DNA of 6,757 nucleotides from DASUCS01 sp041166365 (GTDB lineage Bacteria > Actinomycetota > Acidimicrobiia > Acidimicrobiales > JACDCH01), in the NCBI GenBank assembly GCA_041166365.1, contig JBEEFX010000064.1, positions 1 to 6,757 of the forward strand, written 5' to 3'. Numbering within the stretch: position 1 is the stretch's first letter; every line of letters starts with the position of its first letter. Positions 1-6,686 of this stretch are shown in pieces. The notes under the pieces are model-generated. The model was not told where the DNA came from, did not search any database, and was given only the letters and a program-made list of their open reading frames with translations. A program made the position numbers and the translations under genes.

Positions 1-1
1 A

Positions 2-175
2 CTGATCGATCAGCTGAAGATCCTGCTCAGCGAGCACTCCGGCGAATCCCAGGTTTTCCTCCACATCGGCGACCAACAGGTTCTGCGGCTGCCCGACCAG
101 TTCTGCGTCGATGCGACGAACGGACTGGCCGGCGAACTTCGAGTGCTGCTCGGTCCCGACGCATTGGTAAGCTGA
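2..175 (+). CDS. dnaE: DNA polymerase III subunit alpha, C-terminal end (partial)
   Basis: Only the last 57 codons are present; the frame is open from the left edge and ends at TGA 173-175. The translated tail has the pattern HSGESQVFLHIG, then VLRLPDQFCVD, then GELRVLLGPDAL. This resembles the extreme C-terminus of actinobacterial replicative DnaE proteins (beta-rich OB/tau-binding end, with a closing 'L..LLGP' helix). In the complete protein this region follows the polymerase and OB domains and takes part in template and clamp-loader (tau) contacts at the replication fork. The catalytic PHP and palm domains lie outside the window. The assignment rests on a short stretch, so a DnaE2/ImuC-type paralogue cannot be strictly excluded, although the tail looks like the replicative form. 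Confidence 0.78.
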   Translation: MIDQLKILLSEHSGESQVFLHIGDQQVLRLPDQFCVDATNGLAGELRVLLGPDALVS

Positions 176-278
176 CAGGCTTCCCACCTGCTCGAACAGC
201 CTTGCCGAGTTGCACGCCCGGCAGAGACCCGCTGGACTAGTAGGACCGTTTCACTACCTTCCGGGGGCACCGCGGCTC

Positions 279-947
279 ATGGCGATCGAGGTCGAGACCA
301 AGGACTGCACGCAGCTCTCCGACGCTGAACTGGCCGAAATGGCCGACATCTGCGCCGAAGGGCCGAGCCGGTTCGAAGCGGGGCTGCTGTCGAAGCAGGC
401 CGAGTTGTGGGTGCTGATCACGCTCGCTCGCGAGAGCGGAAAGCTCAAGGGCTTCTCGTACAGCACGCTCGAGCGGATCGGCGGCACGCCGTGTGTCCTC
501 ATCGGCCTCGCATCGGTGAAGCGCACCGCCAAGCGCGACACGGTCCTCAAGGCGATCATGAGCGATCAGTACCGGCGCGCCGTCCTCGCCTTCCCTGATG
601 AAGACGTCCTCGTGGGCACCCGTTTCCTCGACGCTTCGGGCTTCGAGGCGTTCAAGGCGCTCACCGACATCGTCCCGCGTCCCGATCACACGGCGACGGG
701 TGAGGAGCGGGCGTGGGGTCGGCGCCTGGCCAAGCGCTTCGGCATCGAGAACGGCCAGTACGACGACCGCAAGTTCATCGCCGAAGGGGATGGCTCGTTC
801 CCGTGCGTGCTCGACCACGAGAGCCTGAAGCCCGATCAGATCCAGCCGGACGTGGTCGCGCAGTTCAAGGCCGCCAGCCAGAAGCGCGGCGATTCACTCA
901 TCGCCTTCGGTTGGGCGATGGCCGAGTACCTCGCCAAGCTCGGCTAG
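279..947 (+). CDS. Conserved protein of unknown function, possibly GNAT-like
   Basis: A 222-residue soluble protein with no signal peptide or membrane segment. I do not recognise a named family with certainty. The layout is helix (about 13-50, 'LSDAELAEMADIC'), beta-strand ELWVLITLAR, a GFSYSTLERIGGTPCVLIGL hairpin at 58-77, a basic loop SVKRTAKRD at 79-87, a helix, then DEDVLVGTRF at 107-116. A second half holds GEERAWGRRLAKRFG (141-155) and VLDHESLKP (177-185). The strand-hairpin-basic-loop-helix order is reminiscent of a GNAT acyltransferase core, but no clear acetyl-CoA P-loop is visible, so this is only an inference. ATG 279 is chosen because residues before it, back to a TTG at 210, look non-coding; GGGGG at 263-267 is a weak ribosome site. 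It lies behind dnaE and abuts the nitroreductase, suggesting a transcript starting in 176-278. Codon use matches its neighbours. Confidence 0.72.
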   Translation: MAIEVETKDCTQLSDAELAEMADICAEGPSRFEAGLLSKQAELWVLITLARESGKLKGFSYSTLERIGGTPCVLIGLASVKRTAKRDTVLKAIMSDQYRRAVLAFPDEDVLVGTRFLDASGFEAFKALTDIVPRPDHTATGEERAWGRRLAKRFGIENGQYDDRKFIAEGDGSFPCVLDHESLKPDQIQPDVVAQFKAASQKRGDSLIAFGWAMAEYLAKLG

Positions 948-952
948 TTCCG

Positions 953-1555
953 CTGGAGCTCGCCGAGGTTCTCCGCCGACGCCGGATGACGCGGGCGTTC
1001 CGGCCGGATCCGATTCCCCACGACGTGCTGGAAGCCGTCGTCGACGCAGGGCGGCGGGCCCCCTCGGCCGGGAACAGTCAGGGCTTCTCGTTCGTCGTCC
1101 TCGAGGGACCGTCGCACACCGCGCGCTACTGGGACACCACGCTGCCTGAGCGGGAGTCGTTCGGGTTCCCCGGGCTGCTCGCCGCGCCGGCACTGGTGAT
1201 CGTGCTCGCCCATCCGCAGGCGTATGTCGATCGTTACGCCGAGCTCGACAAGGCCGACACCGGACTGGGGGAGGGGGCGGAGCGCTGGCCGGTTGCGTAC
1301 TGGACGGTCGACGCCTCGTTCGCGGCCATGCTCATCCAGCTGGCGGCGATCGATGCCGGGCTCGGCGTGCTGTTCTTCGGCCCGTTCGATCACGAGGCCG
1401 AGGTGCTGCGGGCACTCGGCATCCCGGCCGCGCATCAGGCGATCGGCACGATCGCGCTGGGGTGGCCGGACGAGCAACGCGACACCCGTGCGGGCACGTC
1501 GGCGACGCGTCCTCGCCGAGACAGGTCCGACGTGATCCACTGGGGGAAGTGGTGA
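953..1555 (+). CDS. Nitroreductase-family FMN-dependent oxidoreductase
   Basis: About 200 residues, the normal size for a nitroreductase (PF00881-type) subunit. These are usually FMN-bound homodimers that reduce nitro, quinone or other electron-poor substrates with NAD(P)H. Visible marks, numbered from codon 953, are the N-terminal basic FMN-phosphate motif RRRRMTRAF (8-16), RRAPSAGNSQ (34-43), an acidic/aromatic insert (about 92-117), the core helix ASFAAMLIQLAAIDAGLG (121-138) and the closing GTIALGWPDE (165-174). The start is unsettled. ATG 986 would remove 11 residues including the RRRR motif. TTG 911 would add 14 and overlap the previous gene by 37 nt. CTG 953 falls exactly where family members usually start (M-x-x-x-E-V-x-R-R-R-R-M) and lies 5 nt after the previous stop, so I prefer it. 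No clear Shine-Dalgarno is present, so translational coupling is likely. The true substrate cannot be read from sequence. Confidence 0.85.
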   Translation: MELAEVLRRRRMTRAFRPDPIPHDVLEAVVDAGRRAPSAGNSQGFSFVVLEGPSHTARYWDTTLPERESFGFPGLLAAPALVIVLAHPQAYVDRYAELDKADTGLGEGAERWPVAYWTVDASFAAMLIQLAAIDAGLGVLFFGPFDHEAEVLRALGIPAAHQAIGTIALGWPDEQRDTRAGTSATRPRRDRSDVIHWGKW

Positions 1556-2322
1556 CGGACGCAACGACCGATCGACGGTCGTTGACCGAGGAGTCGTATC
1601 CCGACTCGACGAACTTGCGCGCGCGGCAGACGATCTACGACCTCAAGGAACCGCGGGTCGATTGGTTCCCGTGGGTGCTTGGTCTCGCCGACTGGCCCGA
1701 GGGGGCCACGGTCCTCGATGTGGGGTGCGGCCCGGGCAACTACCTGGCGCACGTCGAGGGCTTCGGCATCGATCTCTCCGAGGGCATGGCGCGTGAAGCG
1801 CGCAAGAACGCGCCGACTGCGGTCGGCGACGTGTGCGCGCTGCCGGTGCGCACGGGCTCGGTGGACCGCTTGCTCGCGCCACACATGCTCTACCACGCGC
1901 CCGATCTCCACCGAGGCGCCGCGGAGCTGCGACGTGTGCTCCGGCGCGGTGGCGTGGCGCTCGTCGTCACGAACGACCGATCACATCTCGGTCACCTCGT
2001 CGACCAACTCTCGCAAGCGACGGGTACGCGGGCGCCGCTGCGGTTCATCGACCGCTTCAGTCTCGAGAACGGGCGGCCGCTCTTGCAGCGGCACTTCGAC
2101 GAGGTGGATGTCACGGACCTACGGGGCGAGATCGTGGTGCCGGAGGCCGAGCCGGTGATCGCCTATGCCGAGAGCTGTCGCTCGGTCTACGAGAACCAGC
2201 TGCTCGGCGACGTCACCTGGCCCGAAGCCATGCAGCGGTTCGAGCAGCTGGTCCGCGAGGAGATCGCGGACAACGGCGCATGGCGCGCCGCGACGCACAG
2301 TGGAGTATTCGTATGCCGGTGA
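1552..2322 (+). CDS. Class I SAM-dependent methyltransferase
   Basis: A 256-residue cytosolic enzyme of the Methyltransf_11/UbiE-like type that transfers a methyl group from S-adenosylmethionine. Motif I is VLDVGCGPGN at residues 54-63. The acidic residue that binds the ribose is D74 in FGIDLSEGM. A motif II-like GDVCALP lies at 92-98, APHMLYHAPD at 109-118, and the LRRVLRRGGVALVVTND strand/turn at 126-142. The N-terminal 50 residues (RARQTIYDLKEPRVDWFPWVL) and the C-terminal third form a substrate cap typical of small-molecule methyltransferases, but the substrate is not identifiable. GTG 1552 is chosen as start. It overlaps the TGA of the nitroreductase in a GTGA arrangement, with purine-rich GGGGGAAG at 1542-1549 just before it. 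The product is therefore probably translationally coupled to the nitroreductase. Confidence 0.88.
   Translation: MTDATTDRRSLTEESYPDSTNLRARQTIYDLKEPRVDWFPWVLGLADWPEGATVLDVGCGPGNYLAHVEGFGIDLSEGMAREARKNAPTAVGDVCALPVRTGSVDRLLAPHMLYHAPDLHRGAAELRRVLRRGGVALVVTNDRSHLGHLVDQLSQATGTRAPLRFIDRFSLENGRPLLQRHFDEVDVTDLRGEIVVPEAEPVIAYAESCRSVYENQLLGDVTWPEAMQRFEQLVREEIADNGAWRAATHSGVFVCR
2302..2305 (+). promoter_or_regulatory. Ribosome binding site for the MDR oxidoreductase
   Basis: GGAG lies inside the 3' end of the methyltransferase gene, 7 nt before ATG 2313. This spacing supports ATG 2313 over the in-frame GTG at 2319, and means initiation occurs within the upstream gene, as expected for coupled translation. 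Confidence 0.5.
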
Positions 2323-3314
2323 ACCGCCAGATCGTGCTCAAGCGACGACCCGAAGGGCTCGTGAGCCACGACGACTTCGAGGCCGTCGACGCCAAGGTGC
2401 CGGAGCCCGGCGACAACGAGGCGCTGATCGAGACGCTGTACCTCGGGATGGACGCCACCGTGCGTACGTGGCTGTCGAAGGCCGAGGGCTACATCCCGCC
2501 CGTCGAGATCGGCGAGGTGGTGCGTTGCAGCGGTATCGGTCGCGTCCTCGAGAGCCGGAGCGCCAAGGTGCCGGTCGGCGCGCTCGTGGCCACGCTCACC
2601 GGATGGCAGCAACGAGCGGTTGTCGGCGACGACCCGATGCTCACGACCGTGCTGGCCGAAGACGCCGACCCGCTCGCCGAGCTCAGCGTGTTCGGCTCGG
2701 CCGGCATGACCGCGTACGTCGGGCTCACGGAGATCGGCAAGGTGAGCGACGGCGAGACGGTCGTGGTGTCGGCCGCGGCCGGCGCGACCGGGTCGACTGC
2801 GGTGCAGATCGCGAAGATCCTCGGCGGCCGGGTGATCGGCGTCGCCGGCAGCGACGAGAAGTGTCGCTGGCTCGTCGACGATCTCGGTGCCGACGGTGCG
2901 ATCAACTACCGCACGGATGACCTTGCGGCGAAGATCAAGGAGCTGTGCCCGAAGGGCGTCGACGTGTTCTTCGACAACACGGGCGGCCCGGTGCTCGACG
3001 CGGTGCTCGGCCGCATCGGCAACGGCGGGCGGGTGGTGCTGTGCGGTGCGATCTCGTCGTACAACGACCATCACAAGCCGCCGGGGCCGGCGAACTACCT
3101 CAACCTGATCAGCCGGCGCGCCAGCATGCAGGGCTTCATCTCCTGGGACCACTGGGGGAGGTGGGCGGAGATCACCGGTCAGCTGCGCGCGTGGGTGGAC
3201 GACGGATCACTGCGCTATCGCACCCACATCTTCGAGGGTCTCGACGCCGCGCCCGACGCGCTCAACGCGATGTTCACTGGCGAGAACATCGGAAAGATCG
3301 TCGTCAGGCTCTGA
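2313..3314 (+). CDS. MDR-family NADP-dependent oxidoreductase (PTGR/CurA-like)
   Basis: A 333-residue zinc-free medium-chain dehydrogenase/reductase, related to prostaglandin reductase / leukotriene B4 12-hydroxydehydrogenase and to CurA/YncB. Members typically reduce the double bond of alpha,beta-unsaturated carbonyls with NADPH. The start PVNRQIVLKRRPEG is the family's usual N-terminus ('NRQ...RPxG'). A GroES-like domain covers about 1-125 and includes YLGMDATVRTWL (43-54) and IPPVEIGEVVR (61-71). The Rossmann domain follows, with the nucleotide loop SAAAGATGSTAVQIAK (153-168) and a FDNTGGPVLD segment. No catalytic or structural zinc-ligand cysteine cluster is present. Length is normal for the family. 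The gene overlaps the methyltransferase by 10 nt and is 13 nt before the DUF1345 gene. The physiological substrate is unknown; quinone reductase activity is an alternative. Confidence 0.9.
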   Translation: MPVNRQIVLKRRPEGLVSHDDFEAVDAKVPEPGDNEALIETLYLGMDATVRTWLSKAEGYIPPVEIGEVVRCSGIGRVLESRSAKVPVGALVATLTGWQQRAVVGDDPMLTTVLAEDADPLAELSVFGSAGMTAYVGLTEIGKVSDGETVVVSAAAGATGSTAVQIAKILGGRVIGVAGSDEKCRWLVDDLGADGAINYRTDDLAAKIKELCPKGVDVFFDNTGGPVLDAVLGRIGNGGRVVLCGAISSYNDHHKPPGPANYLNLISRRASMQGFISWDHWGRWAEITGQLRAWVDDGSLRYRTHIFEGLDAAPDALNAMFTGENIGKIVVRL

Positions 3315-3327
3315 CCGGCGTACACAG

Positions 3328-3999
3328 ATGAGCGATCGGGTGCATGCTGGGTCGATCGCACGACGTCCCACGCACTCGCTGGTCCGCGCCCGGCTGGTCC
3401 GGATGGTGGTGGCCGGGGTCGCGGGCTCAGCCGCCGCCGCGTGGTGGGTGCCATGGCAGGTCACCGTGCTCATCGGCTGGTGTCTCGCCGCGCTCGTCCT
3501 GACCGTCAGCGTGTGGGTGAAGATCTGGCCCGCCGACGCGGAGCGCACCCGGCAGCTCTCGACGGTCGAGGACAGCTCGCGCGCCGCCACCGACCTCGTG
3601 CTGGTGGTCGCCAGTGCGGCGAGTCTGATCGGTGTCGGTTTCGTGCTGCTCAAGGGTGGCGACACCTCGGGTCTCGCCACCGCGGGCATCACCGCGCTGG
3701 CGGTGTCGAGCGTCGTGCTCGCCTGGGCGACGGTGCAGACCGTGTTCACCCTGCGCTACGCCCACCTGTACTGGTCGCCGACGCCCGGTGGGGTGGACTT
3801 CAACCAGGACACCGATCCCGACTACCACGACTTCGCCTATCTCGCCTTCACCATCGGCATGACGTATCAGGTGTCGGACACGAACCTCACGACCACCACG
3901 ATGCGCCGGACCGCGCTGCGCCATGCCCTCGTGTCCTACGTCTTCGGTGCGGTGATCATCGCTGTGACCATCAACGTGGTCGCCAGCCTGGCGAATTGA
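3328..3999 (+). CDS. DUF1345 family integral membrane protein
   Basis: A 223-residue inner-membrane protein of unknown biochemical function, matching the DUF1345 (PF07077) pattern. Hydrophobic segments lie at about 23-43, 44-66, 89-108, 116-142 and 199-222, consistent with roughly five membrane passes. The conserved signature of the family is in the last loop and helix: DPDYHDFAYLAFTIGMTYQ (163-181) followed by VSDTNL, the RR pair at 193-194 and HALVSYVFG (199-207). The N-terminal 22 residues are basic (several R), consistent with a cytoplasmic N-terminus. There is no strong ribosome site before ATG 3328; it follows the preceding stop by 13 nt and is probably read on the same transcript. Whether it works with the neighbouring redox enzymes is not shown by the sequence. 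Confidence 0.87.
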   Translation: MSDRVHAGSIARRPTHSLVRARLVRMVVAGVAGSAAAAWWVPWQVTVLIGWCLAALVLTVSVWVKIWPADAERTRQLSTVEDSSRAATDLVLVVASAASLIGVGFVLLKGGDTSGLATAGITALAVSSVVLAWATVQTVFTLRYAHLYWSPTPGGVDFNQDTDPDYHDFAYLAFTIGMTYQVSDTNLTTTTMRRTALRHALVSYVFGAVIIAVTINVVASLAN

Positions 4000-4020
4000 C
4001 GCGGCGGCCGCCTCGCCGCG
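4000..4020 (+). terminator. GC-rich hairpin without a U-tract, possible terminator
   Basis: A perfect 7-bp inverted repeat, CGCGGCG at 4000-4006 and CGCCGCG at 4014-4020, has a 7-nt loop (GCCGCCT). It starts immediately after the TGA of the DUF1345 gene. No T-run follows (next bases CTGTCAC), so it is not a classical intrinsic terminator. U-less hairpins have been proposed to act in actinobacteria, but it could also be a chance stem in GC-rich DNA or an mRNA-stability element. Confidence 0.3.
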
Positions 4021-4036
4021 CTGTCACGATGACCTG

Positions 4037-4693
4037 ATGCACGAGGACTCGGTGTCGACCACCGACCGCACGAAGGTCCGCCGGCTCTCCGACCGGGCCC
4101 GCTACGACTGGGAGACCATCCACTCGATCCTCGATGAAGGCCTGGTGTGTCACCTCGGCTTCGCGGTCGACGGCCGGCCGTGGGTGATGCCCACCACGTA
4201 CGTCCGTGTCGACGATCAGCTGTACGTGCACGGCGCCGCCGCCAACTTCGCGCTGAAGACGCTCGCATCGGGCGTCGACGCGTGCGTCACCGTCACGTTG
4301 CTCGACGGGCTGGTCCTCGCTCGCTCCGCGTTCCACCACTCGATGAACTACCGGTCGGTGATGATCTTCGGACGCGCGGAGCGCGTCGACGATGCGCAGG
4401 AGCAGTACGACTCGATGGTCGCCATCGTGGAGCACCTGGTCCCCGGTCGGAGCGCCGACACCCGTTTGCCGTCGCCGACCGAGCTCCGCAAGACCCTCAT
4501 CGTCCGGCTGTCGCTGGCCGAGTGTTCCGCGAAGGTGCGCACGGGTGGTCCGCTCGACGACGAGGAGGACATGCAGCTCGGCCACTGGGCCGGCGTGCTG
4601 CCGCTGGTCGTCGCGCCCGGTCCGCCGATTCCCGATGTCGACGACCCGGTGCCCGACTACCTGACGGCGTGGCCTACGACGCGAGCTCGGTGA
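4037..4693 (+). CDS. Pyridoxamine 5'-phosphate oxidase-like flavin-binding protein
   Basis: A 218-residue protein of the split-barrel PPOX superfamily, closest in pattern to the Pyridox_ox_2 / NimA-like group (PF12900). Such proteins bind FMN (some relatives use other flavins or F420) and act as reductases or oxidases of small molecules; few have a proven substrate. Visible family blocks are RARYDWETIHSILDEG (20-35), HLGFAVDGRPWVMPTTYVR (39-57), LYVHGAAAN (62-70), VTVTLLDGLVLARSAFHHS (84-102), NYRSVMIFGRA (104-114) and SAKVRTGGP (164-172), ending in HWAGVLPL (183-190). ATG 4037 has little ribosome-site support. GTG 4052, preceded by GAGGA at 4043-4047, is a shorter alternative that loses no conserved residue. 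The gene is 37 nt beyond the DUF1345 stop with a hairpin between, so it may have its own promoter. Its 3' end overlaps the opposing gene. Confidence 0.87.
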   Translation: MHEDSVSTTDRTKVRRLSDRARYDWETIHSILDEGLVCHLGFAVDGRPWVMPTTYVRVDDQLYVHGAAANFALKTLASGVDACVTVTLLDGLVLARSAFHHSMNYRSVMIFGRAERVDDAQEQYDSMVAIVEHLVPGRSADTRLPSPTELRKTLIVRLSLAECSAKVRTGGPLDDEEDMQLGHWAGVLPLVVAPGPPIPDVDDPVPDYLTAWPTTRAR

Positions 4694-6665
4694 TCAACGC
4701 TTCCGCGTCGGACACCGGTGCCTTGCACAGGTAGTGCCGGCACACGTACGCCAGCCCCGACGGGCGGTCGTGCCACAACGGTGACTCGTACGGCTCGCCC
4801 CACGCGAGCACGGCGTTCGGCAGATGGCGAGCGTGCACCGCGGCAACGAGATCGGCGCGGTCTCCGACGACCGCGATCTCGGTGATGCCGTTGTCGACCA
4901 TGTCCGCGGCCGCGAGGAGGTGCGCGAACGCCGTCGGATGTTGACCGGCCACGCGGCCGAGGAGCCGGAGGATGTCTTCCGCGCGGTCGCGATACCGGTC
5001 GATCCCGGTGAGGGCCGCAAGCCGGACGAGCCCGACCGCGGCCAGCGAGTTGGCGGACGGCGTCGCGTTGTCGAGGAGATCCTTCGGTCGGGCGACCAGT
5101 TGCTCGCCGTCGTGCCCGGTGGTGAAGAGACCGCCATCCTCGTCGTCCCAGAACAAGCCGAGCAGCGCCTCCGCCGTGTCGACCGCGGCGGCGATCCACC
5201 TGGCCTCCCCGGTGGCCTCCGCGAGGCGGGTGAAACCGTCGATCAGCGCTCCATGATCCGCGGCGAACGCCAATGTGTGCGCCCCGTGGTCCGCCTGCCA
5301 GCTGCGGAGCCAGCGACCGTCGTCGCGACGGAGCTCGCGCAAGAGGAAGGCACCCGTCTGGCGCGCGGCGTCGAGCCAGTCCTTGCGGCCGGTCGCGGCT
5401 GCAGCCTCGGCCAGGGTGGCGAGCATCAACCCGTTCCACTCCGAGAGCACCTTGTCGTCGAGCCCCGGCCGGACGCGCGTTGCCCGAGCCTCGAAGAGGC
5501 GGGCCCGCGCCGCCTCGACCTCCCGTGGGCGTAGGAGGTTGCCCCGATGCGCGATGCGATTGAGGATGTTCTTGCCTTCGAAATTGCCCTCGTCGGTGAC
5601 GCCGTACCAGTCGATGGCCGCGTCGGCAAGAGCGGGAGCATCCGCGAGCACCTCGCGGATCTCCGCCGGAGTCCAGACGTAGAACTTGCCCTCGACGCCT
5701 TCGGAATCGGCGTCCTCTGCCGAGTAGAAGCCACCGTCTTCGTGCCGTAGCTCGGTCAGGACGTACGCGATCGTCTCCTCGAGTACCTGCAGGTACTCGG
5801 GCGAGTCCGTCAGCTGCCACGCGTGCAGGTAGGCACGAGCGAGGAGCGCTTGGTCGTACAGCATCTTCTCGAAGTGGGGGACGAGCCAGATGTTGTCGAC
5901 GGAGTAGCGGGCGAACCCACCGCCGAGGTGGTCGTACATCCCGCCCGACGCCATTGCGTCGAGCGAGGTGCGCACGGTGTCGATGGCCGCAGCTGCGCCG
6001 TTGCGCACGTACGCCCGCAGGAGCAGCTCGAGGCTCATCGTCTGCGGGAACTTCGGCGCGCTCCCGAACCCGCCCCACTCGTCGTCATGCTGCTCGCGCA
6101 GGTTCCGGTAGGCGGCCGTCAGCACGTCGGTCCCCGGCAGCTGGGCGTCGTCGGCCGATGCCAGCGCAGCGGTGCGACCGATGGCCCCCGTGAGCTCGTC
6201 CGCGTGCTCGAGCAACTCGCTGCGCCGGTTGCGCCACGCGTCGTCGACCGCTCGACAGATGTCGAGGAAGCTCGGCATTCCACCACGCGACTGCTTCGGG
6301 AAGTACGTGCCGCAGTAGAACGGACGACCGTCGGGATCGCAGAACACGGTCATCGGCCAACCACCGTGACCCGTCATCGCCTGGGTGGCGTCCATGTAGA
6401 TCGCGTCGACATCCGGGCGTTCTTCGCGATCGACCTTGACGTTGACGAACAGGTCGTTGACGACCGCGGCGGTGCCTTCATCCTCGAAGGACTCGTGTGC
6501 CATGACATGGCACCAATGGCACGCCGAGTACCCGACCGACAGCATGACGGGCTTGTCCTCGGCCTTCGCCTTGGCGAAGGCCTCCTCGCCCCAGGGATAC
6601 CAGTCGACCGGGTTGTCCTTGTGCTGACGCAGGTACGGGCTCGTCGCGTCGGCCAGGCGGTTCAC
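4674..6665 (-). CDS. Thioredoxin domain-containing protein, YyaL/SPATA20 family (DUF255)
   Basis: A 663-residue cytosolic protein (no signal peptide), full-length for the YyaL/SPATA20 family. The N-terminal thioredoxin-like DUF255 domain (about 1-160) begins NRLADATSPYLRQHKDNPVDW. It carries the CxxC site SACHWCHVM (C49, C52), then KVDREERPDVD (77-87) and GGWPMTVF with the cis-proline (W103-P104), ending GTYFP (119-123). The remainder is an (alpha/alpha)6-barrel like N-acylglucosamine 2-epimerases and glycosidases, with the hallmarks GGFGSAPKFP (198-207), DHLGGGFARYSVD (245-257) and PHFEKMLYDQ (263-272). No enzymatic activity is firmly established for the family; a redox-linked or sugar-modifying role is suggested. 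The start is GTG (read from 6665 downward). It is the only good choice, because an in-frame stop lies 24 nt upstream and the N-terminus matches the family. It is 21 nt downstream of the serine-tail gene and may be co-transcribed with it. Confidence 0.93.
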   Translation of the reverse strand: MNRLADATSPYLRQHKDNPVDWYPWGEEAFAKAKAEDKPVMLSVGYSACHWCHVMAHESFEDEGTAAVVNDLFVNVKVDREERPDVDAIYMDATQAMTGHGGWPMTVFCDPDGRPFYCGTYFPKQSRGGMPSFLDICRAVDDAWRNRRSELLEHADELTGAIGRTAALASADDAQLPGTDVLTAAYRNLREQHDDEWGGFGSAPKFPQTMSLELLLRAYVRNGAAAAIDTVRTSLDAMASGGMYDHLGGGFARYSVDNIWLVPHFEKMLYDQALLARAYLHAWQLTDSPEYLQVLEETIAYVLTELRHEDGGFYSAEDADSEGVEGKFYVWTPAEIREVLADAPALADAAIDWYGVTDEGNFEGKNILNRIAHRGNLLRPREVEAARARLFEARATRVRPGLDDKVLSEWNGLMLATLAEAAAATGRKDWLDAARQTGAFLLRELRRDDGRWLRSWQADHGAHTLAFAADHGALIDGFTRLAEATGEARWIAAAVDTAEALLGLFWDDEDGGLFTTGHDGEQLVARPKDLLDNATPSANSLAAVGLVRLAALTGIDRYRDRAEDILRLLGRVAGQHPTAFAHLLAAADMVDNGITEIAVVGDRADLVAAVHARHLPNAVLAWGEPYESPLWHDRPSGLAYVCRHYLCKAPVSDAEALITELAS

Positions 6666-6686
6666 CCGCTGGACGCTACCGGGGCA

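Noticed and set aside
176..190. Small inverted repeat CAGG/CCTG just after the dnaE stop
   Set aside because: A 4-bp stem without a T-run is too weak to call a terminator.
202..243. Possible sigma-70-like promoter (TTGCAC at 210-215, TAGTAG at 238-243) before the conserved unknown
   Set aside because: The spacer is 22 nt, too long for a normal promoter, and the -10 match is poor. A promoter somewhere in 176-278 is likely but cannot be placed.
210..278. N-terminal extension of the conserved unknown to TTG 210
   Set aside because: The extra 23 residues look like translated intergenic sequence, and ATG 279 is a better start codon.
944..1564. 206-codon minus-strand open frame opposite the nitroreductase
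   Set aside because: It is an Arg/Pro-rich shadow frame with no motif; the plus strand carries a clear nitroreductase.
2187..3152. 321-codon minus-strand open frame opposite the MDR oxidoreductase
   Set aside because: It is antisense to a well-supported gene, its His/Arg/Val-rich composition is typical of the complementary strand of GC-rich codons, and it has no recognisable domain.
4025..4037. CACGAT as a -10 element for a leaderless PPOX transcript
   Set aside because: The spacing would suit a start at 4037, but the match to TANNNT is poor and no -35 element can be seen in the GC hairpin upstream.
4657..6078. Long open minus-strand frame (473 codons) inside the DUF255 gene
   Set aside because: It is a shadow of the real frame, very rich in Arg/Gly/Ala/Pro with no family motifs, as expected in GC-rich DNA. 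The overlapping frame has clear DUF255 hallmarks.
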